Source of the DNA: Acanthaster planci
Lineage: Eukaryota > Echinodermata > Asteroidea > Valvatida > Acanthasteridae
Length of the DNA: 64,000 nucleotides
Reading direction: 5' to 3'
Assembly: GCF_001949145.1 (NCBI RefSeq)
Contig: NW_019091362.1
Coordinates: 1,498,301-1,562,300 of the forward strand
Part shown: one piece after another, positions 24,701-36,700 of the stretch
How the letters are laid out: each line of letters begins with the position of its first letter
How positions within the stretch are numbered: position 1 is the first letter of the stretch
Translations under genes and position numbers: made by a program
The notes under the pieces: model-generated
What the model was told of the DNA's origin: nothing
Databases searched by the model: none
The model's input: the letters and a program-made list of their open reading frames with translations, nothing else

Positions 24701-27700
24701 TTTTAGATTGTTGATTTGGGAGGGAAAAATACATCTTTTCTGAATGTAATCATTTCTCTTTTTTCGAGGGGGTTTCATCATTTGAGTTTGTCATTTTGAT
24801 TATTTTTCGCAGATGCCGGGTACTTTATTGTCTTTTCATGTTGGACTTGTTAGCACTGTGATTTAGTTACGCTGTGAGAGAATGATGTAGTGGTGCTTTC
24901 TATTTGTGATAGACTTTAACAGCAAGCCGGACAGCAGCCCAATATCCATGGTCAACCTGTCGCTAGCCATAGCCATTCCAGTTACCATCATCTGCCTGGC
25001 GGCGTTCTTCCTGATGGCGGTACGCTGGTACCTGCTGCAGAAGTCGGCCCGCCAGTCCATCACGCGCCTGGAGGTGCCGCTGATATCTGGACAAGGCAGC
25101 CAGGTCATCCCCATGGGCTGGACACTGAATGACCTCCACAACACGGCCACGTCCAGCTCGGGCTCAGGTAAAAGAGAACTTTTGTTTTTGAGTTTTTTTA
25201 ATTTTACAGCCCACAGAAGAGATACGTTTGCCAGAAGCTCTAAAGAAGTTCAGATACTTTACAATACTTCTGAACTATTTTTTGAAGTATCAAATCCGTG
25301 AAAACACACTGTATTGAGGGAAGTTTCATTTAACAGTGTGTGACTTGTCTCATAGCGATTGCGCGTCACTCTAAATCAAGCTTCCATGAACAAGACTTGA
25401 ATCTCCCTTGTGACTACATGAGATGCCCTGATCATTTGAAATGCCATTGAGTTCTTTTGATTCACATCCACCTCACTCACTCGCTTTTCGTCAACTTGAG
25501 GGTGTGGAGGCCAATTAATTACCGGTGCTGAGCTTGACAAGGCCATTTTGGGGATAAACAATTTCCGGTGCACCAGAGCGCCAGCAGTTTCTCTTCTGGT
25601 TACCCCTGACTCCCTATTTTTTTGGGTCTACTGACCTTTCTGAATCCTGGAAATATTTCCACACTACAAGAAACAAAGGCACTTCCTTTGAACTTAAGCT
25701 TCCAAGAAGCATATTAGTCCCATGTATGCTATGCCTTCCTCAGTCCTGTCAAATTCTCCGAGATTTCTCGATTCTGAAGGATAAGGGAGTATTGCGGTTA
25801 ACAACTACAAAATTTGTAAAAAAAAGTGGTACATTAAGTGACCCCCCAAAAATTCTGATTACAGTCATACCTCATTGATAAAACGTCCTTCAGACTTCGC
25901 AAATCACCTTGTTATAACTGGAGCCTTGTGTTGTCAGGAATGGAAACTATGAAGAACAAAGGATTTGGACCTAATTTCTTTGTTGTAGGCACAGTATTTG
26001 TATCAATACGGTGGTCATCGATTGTGTGAGTTCTGGGTGCCTTTTGCTTTTGAATTTTTCAAATTTTTGGCACTCCTGCCTGTCCTGTTTTCTTGAGAAG
26101 GGTTCCAGTGACCTCTCGGTGGTAAACAGGTAGAAGATAGAGAGTTTGGGCTTGGGCTCTGGAAGTCTGCACAAAGACTCCTCACTCCAATAAAAATTGG
26201 TTACATGTGCTGTCATGTTGGTCCATTTGAGCATTGTTGCTTTGTACTATGGTGGTCAGAGGTACAGTGTACATGTAGTGAAAAGCAGAATGTTAGTCCA
26301 ACATGTCCAAGCCTGACTTTAATTTCGTTTCCCGTTCATGTGCTTTACCTCTGCTGTGTGATGTCTTCCAACCTTGCTTAGTTTGTGTACTGTACCTCGA
26401 ATGTGTCAAACAAAAATATGACGAATGCTCCCATATGAGAAAACATAAACCAGTGCCACTTTGAAATTCATTCTCCACTGAAGAAAAAACAGCAACTCTA
26501 ATGTGCATTCCTTCCTGTGAATTATGAGAGAGAGTGATCAGTTGCTGCATCATTCATGTCAGCGGAAGGCTTACACTGGGATGTCATAATGCATCAATTT
26601 TGGCTGTTTCTTGGCTGTGGCATTTGTGTTGTCTGCCTACATATTTGTGCCTGACTCCCCGAAGTGACAGGATAAACTTTCATTCCATTGTCCACTCTTT
26701 GGCCCCATGAAACTGATTCATAAGTACATGTAGGGGGCATACTCATACATGTATATGGAGCCAGTCCCCTATTCCGATCATGGATAATTGCCGCATGGTT
26801 ACGAGTCACGGCTTTTGCCCTTGCTCACTGAAATCAGTGTCAGCTCCTAAATCCAAAATGACACCATTTCTGTCACTACAGTGTGACTGCCTGACCCAGT
26901 TGTTCTATCTTAGGGAAGGAGGCGGAAAGAGGGGAGGGCTCAAGCTCCCCTGGGGTACAATACCGTACACTCCCACAGTGCATGTATATGTACATGTACA
27001 ATGTACCGTAGTTGCTCAAAAATTATATTGGACTGGGCAGATTGACTTGATTACAGCTACATACATGTAAGTACATGTAAATAACTCACAAAGTTGCAGT
27101 TTCTGTTGGATTGGGGTTTTTTTGGAAAAAGTGTGTGATCCATGCATGTAAAATGCTTGTTAATACTTGAAATGATTAAAATGAAGTTAAGAATTGCTTT
27201 ACTAAAAGGCATTTTTTTAATTACGATGAATATCTGAAGAACAGGGCAGTACTCGTGAATGGAGAGAAAAGCTACAAGTACTAGATCAGTGACTTCCTAT
27301 TTGCCAGGAAGGAGAAGACCACTGATCACATTGTAATTTGTTGGATTAGTCCAGTGGCCCAGTTATCATTTCAAGCCTATTTGATCTCTTTACAAAAACC
27401 CATGCTTTATAAGATCAAGTTTGCTGAATGCAAATCAGGTTAAACCCACATGTCAAAACATATTTTCAGAACTGTATTTTTTAAACCTTGTCTGTTTTGC
27501 GTCTTTTTTACTCCCAAGCAGCACGAAGTATAGGTTTTAAAGTTAAATGCGTAAAACTTTCATGTACCAAGCCAGATTCAAATACTGGTAAATGAAAATC
27601 ACTGGTTTGTCCAGACCTGAATATCCAGGGAATACTTCTTGTACCAATAGCGGTACAGTACCTTTGAGACAGGCATATCTCTACATGTACGTCAACATTT

Positions 27701-30700
27701 CCAACCAGTAGAAGTTTCAAATGGTCAGGTGTTTTGACTTGTGAAAGCAACACAAAGTGAACTGAAGATTATCATCGCGAATCCTTAACCCTAACGTTCC
27801 CCATCCCATCAATTTACAACAACAGAGGTTGTTGAAATTTGATGCGATGAGTTCTGTGTACATATGAGACCTGCGACACAAAGTGTTGGGTTATGGCAGG
27901 GTGAGTACTGTGCACATGCAGTAACAGCGACGGGTTTTGACTGAGTGGATATGGTCGATATTGCCTAGTACCTGCTGCTGGGTTTTGGTGAATAGCGCTG
28001 CTGGTATGTGTGTGCCTGTACTTAAGGAGTCGAATAAATTGCTCCAGTGTGTTGGTGACCTTGCTTTTTTAAGAAAAGTCAAAGATAAAACAAAGAAATC
28101 CGAGCCCCCCAAAACAAAGACATTATTTGTGTAGCCCTGCAGTTGTTGGATCTTGAAGGGATGAGTACACAGTGTTCCCATTCCTTATACATAGTATGTG
28201 ACCAAGTATCCCCACTCAGCCAAAACCAACAGTTCGCTGTTAGGGTAAAATTGCATCTACATGTACAGAGGCCAAAAATGCAAGAACGCACATGACAAAG
28301 ATAGAAACAGCCTACGTAGAAAACACAGTGTTTTTGAAAATAATAGTCATTCAAAGGCAAACGAGGAGTAGCCAGCATTGCAGTAATGTTTGTACATGGA
28401 AATGACTAGCAAATGAATATCCAGTATCAACGTTTCTCTTGTGTTTAACTTGCAATCGTTTGACAGGCTTGCCTTTGCTGGTGCAGCGTACCATTGCCCG
28501 ACAGATCACACTGGTGGATTGCATTGGCAAGGGTCGCTACGGTGAGGTCTACAAAGGCCGCTGGAGGGGCGAGTACGTGGCGGTCAAAATCTTCTCCTCT
28601 CGGGAGGAGCGATCCTGGTTCCGCGAGGCAGAGATCTATCAAACGGTCATGCTGCGCCATGAGAACATCCTCGGATTCATAGCTGCAGATAACAAAGGTT
28701 TGTGTAATCTGTCGCTTTCACGCCTCCAAGGAAAAAATATTGCAACAACAGAAAAGATTTTGCAAGCAACACTAAATTCTGTATATTTACTTAGATGAGT
28801 TGAAATTTGAAACAAAAATTTCTTATGTATTTTGTGTCTCGTTCCAAACCTGCAGACAGCGGTATGGTTACGCAGCTGTTGTTGATTACCGACTACATGG
28901 AGAACGGTTCCCTGTTCGACTACCTGAATATGACAACTCTTGACACGGCTGGGATGATCCGGCTGGCGTACTCGACAGCAAACGGTCTTGCACACCTTCA
29001 TGTGGAGATTGTTGGAATGCAAGGTCAGTCCAGTACCCTCGGCCCCCTGCTATCATCTGTTCATGTTCCAGGGCTGCGAGTAATACCATTTGTACCAGAA
29101 ATGTAATTAGACCAAATGTGCACCTACGATGTGGTGCATTTATCCGCTACAAGTCTGTTCCAGATTGCTCGGGTTTTTTTTGCCCCTCCCCCGTCCCGCC
29201 CTCTCACAGTTGGTCCGATGCCCACATGGTAACCTCCTTCAAAAAACTAAACTCATTCAAAAGGTAGGGAGTTGGTTATGCGTAAATTTTGCGCATTAGG
29301 TTTGTGTGATTTTCTGTTGTTCCAGCTGATACTGCCATAAAGTAATTGCATGGTCTTGAAAATTTAAGTTTTTATATTGCAGGATTGGCCTTTAGACATT
29401 CACATTAGTATACTGCAGTACATTACATATTATTCCCGAGGCATTTCGGAAGCAACCTATTCGAAGACTCTAAAATCCTCCATTTGGTAATTAGACTTTC
29501 AGATTCCTGTAAATTCCGTGTAAGGTAATGCTAGTTTTCCAGTACCTCTCAATTTTAAAGACCTTTTTGAGGATGGCTGCAGATTTCGTTATTCCATCTC
29601 AAATCCATGCGCATTAACACAGATTTGAACAAGTCAGACTAATAAGTTTTCAGAGAACCATCTTTGAATTTTGGTGTTTTGTTCCACAGGCAAGCCCGCT
29701 ATAGCCCACAGGGACCTCAAGAGCAAGAACATCCTGGTCAAGCGCAACGGTCAGTGCGCCATCGCCGACCTGGGCCTGGCTGTCCGGCACGACTCTGAGC
29801 GTGACACGGTGGACATCGCCCCCAACAACCGCATTGGCACCAAGCGCTACCTGCCGCCGGAGGTACTAGATGACACCATCAATGTCAACCACTTTGAGGC
29901 CTTCAAGCGAGCTGATGTGTACTCACTGGGCCTGGTATTCTGGGAGATTGCGCGGCGGTGCTCCATAGGAGGTAAGGCAGTGTTAGTCAGTTGATATTAC
30001 AATCGGATGCACATTAGATTGCATTGTATGTAAAGTTGGTATTGCTTACATGACTTGTGAGTTCCAGTATGATATCAAGTGGTTAAGGTAAGGGTGACGT
30101 AATGTGATCTTGTCAATAGAACAGTTTTAGAAAGAGTTATTTTTTTATTCCAGGCTTTTAAACGTGTCTTTAAGTCCATTTATTCATCTGTGATATCCTG
30201 TGCCAAATCAAAACAGGATACGTGTAACCGGAAAAGATGAGCTACATGTAGTCTGTCAAATACAATTCCAAACTTGTTTTGAAGATCCCATGATCAAACG
30301 CATGGCATGTAATAACGGTTTTTCAGCATCCTGCGTAGGACATACGTGTTACATGTGTGTGCCTTAGTTCTTGTGGTTGTTAGGTTCCAGTGTTGTTTCG
30401 TTGCACTACTTGGGTATCAAGTTTATGTTACGTTGTAAAGAGCCTTGGTGCAACCAAGCATAATTGTTGCCTTGGTTAATTCATGATCTTGGTGTTTCAA
30501 CTGTCAGATTCCTTCAAATCGAGTCATTTGCTTAAAGGTGGTGTACACCATTGGTTTTTTGTCGTAGTTTCACAAGATTGGCTGATTACGCTGTGTAATA
30601 TTCACTGCAACTTACATTCCACTCACTTGTTTCATGATTGAGTCAAGTGCTTTATGAAAAAACGAGAAAAACAGTGCGGCATTTTCAACACTTAAATTGA

Positions 30701-33700
30701 AGGTCTTGTAGTTTATGTTGCGTAAAATTTATGGGTTATAGGGCGTTCGTAGTACAAGCGAACATCGTCCGTGGGGTCAGGGTGGGAAACAAACATGACA
30801 GGTTCTCATTCCCTTAATAAAGGAGCGGTTTTCTTGGCCAGGAGTAATCAGTGAATTTACCTTGGAGTAATGCACCTCCCAGCATTGCGGATTCATGGAA
30901 AAACTTCATTCAGGAACACAGCAGTCGACTCGTGTCCGTAACATACACGTAGGCCGATACGATTACACACGTGCACCCACAATCGTGTTTATAATGACAC
31001 TTTCATGTCAGTTCACACGTCGATGAAAGTCTAAAACACCATTCATAGTCGAGTCATTAATAATTATAAGTAAGAAAGAATTATGTCTTAAAACAAGGGA
31101 GGATTAACATGTAGAAATTGTACTTTTTGTTGACGAAATCATTGTGCTCTGAAACAGCCGCCATATTGGATCATACCATTATTATCTAGGGGTGGTTTTG
31201 GATTCGCAAAGTTTTCCGTTAAAAACCTATTCCTTAAATAAAATTCAACTTCACACTCATCCAATTCATTTTCTACTTTATGCCACTCAGGTTTCTATAA
31301 TTTCAGTTCACAGTGTTTTTGGTGAAAGAATGTCAGTATATTTTTAGCTGCTTTTAGGTTTATCCGTTCATTAATGGAATCTCACAACATCTGCAAACAC
31401 TACATATAAGAAATTTGGCGCCTGTTAAAGGATGTGATGTGCGAAGTGAAATTAACTCTATTACGATGATCGGCCGACCATCATAATAAAAGAGAACAAA
31501 ATCTTTGTTTTTCTCAAAAACTACAGCATTCTGGGTGGAAATATTTTACAGACTGATTGAGACTGTTGTGTACAATCTTTGTGCAAGATCAGGATTATAC
31601 GGTAGTCTTATTTTCGGGATTTTACCAATGGTGTACACCACCTTTAATGCACGCACCAGTTTGACCAGTTGGAATCGGAGCAAATGGCTTTGCCGAATCA
31701 TACATCACCCAGGGTACATGTAGCTTCATTTGTTGATCTTTACATGGCTTTGCAACCCCCTTCATAGGTATCTATGAAGAGTACAGGTTACCTTACTACG
31801 ATATGGTACCATGTGACCCGTCCATTGAAGACATGCGGAAGGTGGTTGTCAATGACCGGCAGCGGCCAACAGTTCCGAACAGATGGAACAATGTGGAGGT
31901 AGGTCATCCACCATGTAATTTTTTAGGTGTGATTTTAGAATAGGGAACAGTCTGAACAGAACTGTCATGCTGAAAGAGAAAGCTTTTAGAACAAACTCTA
32001 GAGATACATTTTTGGATTAACCGTAACCCCCTAGGGACCATTAAAATCCCTACAGTAGCGGGTGTTGTTTGGCTTAGAGTACTCAGTACTGCCAAATACT
32101 AAGTAACACTCTGAGCCTGAAGGACCTAGCGCTACAAATTACTATTTCTGGCTAGGTTTATTCCGTTGTTACTCGTACAGAGAACAATGAAACCATGCAT
32201 TCATAGTGCCACAGCACTGTATGGTACATTGTCTTCTCGATTGTGTTTCATGGCTTCAGAGAATAATAATGTCATGTCCTCTTACAAGCGACAGGGCTGA
32301 GTGCTACATTTTACTACTAGGTAGTGCTTTGTAGCATTCGGGACTGTTGGGGTTAATGGAGAAAATGGAAACGAAACAAGCTGGTATTAAAGTCTGTCAA
32401 TTTTCAGCTTCAGTATAAACTTACTCATTTGTGACAGATAAAACTCTGACATTTTTACACTATGAAATGGCCGTCCCCAATTTTTTTAAAACTCAATCCT
32501 TCGTCCATTAACAATACATTGCGGTTGAAAGTGAACATTGTGAACAGGAAGGCATGAAAGGCATGGGATTGTTTTCCAGCTTGCGTGAAAAAGGTGTGAT
32601 AATGGTTTTCTTCTCTTGGAGAAAAGGTTGAAAACCTTTTCCCACCTGTGGCATAAGGCATAAAAATCTTTTCCCACTTGCGTAGAAAACGTTTGCCAAT
32701 TTTTCTCCACTTGTGTGGAAAGGTTTGAAAGTCGACTTGTGTGAAGGTGCGTGAAAATAGTTTCCCACTATGGGAACAGATTGTCACAGTTTGTGAATTA
32801 TGAATCCCCCTTCCAAGAAAAATGTGTGAGGAGAATTTCTCATTCCCAGATTAACTTACAGTTGTCATGTACTCAATTTTTTTGGCTTTCTGTTGGTCAA
32901 TAACTTTTAAAAAAAATTATGGTTTGGTATGTCCTTGTCTTTTTTGACCTGTAGAATGTTGATAAAGGCACAGACAATTACTGGTACATTCCATGCCGTA
33001 AAAGTCATTTGATGGTTTTTTGGGGAGGTCTGTGCCATCATCACATCTGATGGAGCATACCCACACATTCCTACCTACATGTACTCATCGCGTGATTTTT
33101 TTGTTATCGAAAACGTGCATGATAGCAGGTTTTTTTCTTCAGAGATACTTTGTACTCTGTACTCTGCCAGCCATGGAGGACTATACCAGGGGGAGAAAAA
33201 ACAAACTTAGGAATGGGGAGGGGAAATCTGAACACAGATGGAGTTTAGAATTCTGGGAGATTGTCTGTCTGACTGAGCTTTGTGTGTGCCCTCAGGGTAC
33301 AAGACTAGAGGAAGCTGTATTTAAAAAGTAGAATCCTGAGGCTTGTGTGAAATTAGAAATAAAACCCAGCACAACGGTCTAGGATTTCTTCCGGGAAGGA
33401 AAAGGTGACAGGAAGTCGTCTCTTGAACTCCAAACACTCCGTCATTTAAAGCCACAGCGTGGTATTGAAAATGCTCTTGAGGCTGTCACATCCCCCCCAG
33501 AAAAGAAATCCCTTAAAAAACCGGAATCATATTTTCCTCCTGCTGTTAGACTTGCTGAACCTGCCAGAAACTGTTTTCTGCTCTAGTGCTTGTTTTGACT
33601 TTTTTCTTTTTCACCGAGTTCCTTTTGATGTTGCTTGGGTAACTATGCATTTTTATATAAATTGTCTCCTAGTCTTGTTTTGAGTGAAATGCACTTACAT

Positions 33701-36700
33701 GTAATTAGGTTTTTCCTGTTCCTGCTAATCTTCAGTTAAAAATGTTACAAAAGTCCCTTTTGAGGAGAATTCAGAACACCCACTCATATTTGTTTTTGTC
33801 TGGACAAGTGGACATCATAATTTCCCTGTCTAGACAAATGACTCAGCCCAGCTGTCTGCAATAGATAACATGGGAACAACGTGAACAAATCTGCCGTCTG
33901 GTGTTGAGAACAAATGGCTTGAGACTGCAGTTGAAATTCATGACTTTTGGGAACTGTCCGCGTCTATACTTAGATTCATCTATAACTTTTATTTGAAAGA
34001 TGCATTGGGAAGGTAAAGATCAAAAGTGCAAAGGATTATGAGAGTAAACTGTCATGTTTTGAAGGCATCTGAATTTCAGAATAGTATAAGATGCTTTGTG
34101 GCTAAGTAAACAATACATTTATTTTAGACATTTGGGAGTTGGGGCTTACAAAATTATGATTACTTTGGTGTGAGAAAAACGATAGAGTACATGTACATGC
34201 ACAGTAGGTTGGTGGACTGTGTACGCACATACAAGTATGCAATGTGAAAGTGGTTCCTTGTAAAAGTTCACTGTATTAAAAGAGAACACTTGGGTACACA
34301 ACCAGACATGCCGATGACACTGACCACAATAATTTAGCCTTTAATCAAGGTGATTGCTGCGAATTTATTCAAATGCCTGTGCCAGGCATGCACACAACTT
34401 GAAAAAAGACTAGCACATGATTCAGTTCACTATGGGCCACCACAATTGCTGTTACAGAATTGGTTTTTCAGGACTTAGGTTTTTCTGAACTTCTCTTACC
34501 ATTTTGGTTGAAAAATAACACAGATGATGCTACCTTGTTTCAGTCAATAAGATGGTGAAAACGCCTGATTGGGGTCGTCAGAATAACAGTTCTGCAAGTT
34601 AAATTTGAATAAAATCTGGTACACTGAGTTATCTGATTGCACATACATGTAAGCTGAACAATTTGAATTCCCAGACTAAAGACACTGTTGCTACATTTAT
34701 ACCTCTTGATTTGGGGCAAGCTTTTGCATAGCAACCACCATCTCTGGAATGGACTGGTGCAAAGCGTCTCTAATGTACGTGTACATAGCAACAGTCTTCA
34801 GTGTGGAGAATTCAAATTATGTTCACTTGAATTTAAAGAACTCAGTGTACCAGATTTCATTCAAATATAACTCGCAAAAGGCTTATTAGAGGGCACCATT
34901 GTGGTCACACCACGCTTGCTGATGATGGCATATGCCTCCCTGACCAATAGGGTGCTGTGATGTGACAAGATGTTTGTCTTCCTGTTCAATCACACAAGCT
35001 GGTTCCAAAGGATTAATTTGTTATTCCTGTTACATTGTTTGTACATTGTTACATTGCTTTGAGTGGTTTGTTAATAGAACTGATCACATTTGAATTGTTC
35101 AAACTACTGCTTTTGGTCAGGGCATTCACAGAGGCAGACTGTGAGTAGTGTACAGTAATCTCTTGTGCCCCTTATGTGAGGGACGCACATCAAAAATGTT
35201 TATACATTAACTTTTCTGCCAACGATTTCTGGAAAATTTATTCTCAACAAAATTTATGCTTATATTTCGCCCTCACGCTGGTGTAAGTTGGCTACATACT
35301 GGTTCTAGTTCATTTTGGGTTTTCGGTGAAAGCATATTTTAGGATGTGAGGGAGAGGACTTTAATAAAATTGGGTACCTTCATCTAAGTGCACAGATTTG
35401 ATTTGATTTTTTTTTACATGATATTTGCAAACATTATAAACTTTGGTCAAGGTAAATCAAAACACTAATGGTCAAACTCTGTAACTGACAAGGAAGAAAT
35501 TACTTTCAATTTCGTGAAAGCAGAGAGTTGAATTAAGTGTGAGGGATGGAAAATGTTCTGCATGAGGGACGGAAATGTGAGTCTTTGTGAAAAACAACAG
35601 CTGATGAAATATTTCACCGTACATGTAGATGCATTGAACGAATCCCAACTGGTGTAGAAGTAGCTACTAAGAAATAAATTGACTTTATTTCAGATATTTA
35701 TTGAAGATATAATGATGAGCCCTCAAAATAAATGTGAGGGACGGACAGCATCAGCGTTAGGGACGGACATTACAACCAATTAAGTTTCAACAAAGTTTTG
35801 TTAGTTTGCTTTCCACCATGTGGGACCATTCCACTAGTCAGGATGGATGCAACCTGACAAAAAGACTGGGTGGGTTGCATTTCCTACGGAGATTTCTCCT
35901 GATCAGGAGAACATCACATGAACATGTACAGGTACCTTTAAAATGCTGAACGTTGGATTTTTGTCAACTGCAGTTGACGCACATGGGAATTTTTCATGTT
36001 AAAACCGTTGGGATGGAAGGAGAAAGTTGGACCTTCCACACACCTTTACAGTCTTTGGGTCTGCAACATCAAACCCAGCAAGTGTGGCTTACAGGTCATG
36101 ATGCTACTGGCCTGAGAATTATTGTAGGGGATGGACATGATTGAAATGGTATAACTGTAGGCAGTAAAAGCTGAGATGGAAACAATTTTGTTTGTGAGTA
36201 GTGATTAATAATTATAAATAGATAGGGGACATTTTATTGCCATTTGATTTAGTACGTGTCTGGGAGAAAATCTTTTGATGCTCATTCATGAGGGACGGAC
36301 AAAAGTACAAATGGTGCCCTCCTGTTAACAACTGTTGGGCATTCGGTTTAATCCCACCTTATTTTTACAGTAGGACAGCATGAAAGTTGTCAGTATGCAA
36401 ACAATTTCAAGTCTTGAGTCCTACTCTTTCCTGAATTAGAAAACCTGCTTTTTAGAATGAAGCTTCTGTCTGTCCCTCACATTTCATAATTGTTAGTGCT
36501 ATGTTGAAGGCAAGGTTTGTTCGTGTATTAATTAGTAGGGATTTTATTAAAATTCCTGTGAAGTTTAGAAAAATATAATTCTTTCTCAGTGACATGAAAC
36601 ACTTTTTAAGAGTTATCGATGGATTTTAATTTTTTCATTAAATGTCACCTAGTTTTGGATCACCCCCAACCCTGTACGCACCACTTTCATGGATTACTCT

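Larger units (their letters stand above)
22263..24912 (+). other. Receptor intron 4 (2.65 kb)
   Basis: It holds a non-LTR retrotransposon remnant (about 23400-23527, minus strand) and, directly beside it, a fold-back MITE (23546-24050). No exon was recognised. Confidence 0.8.
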
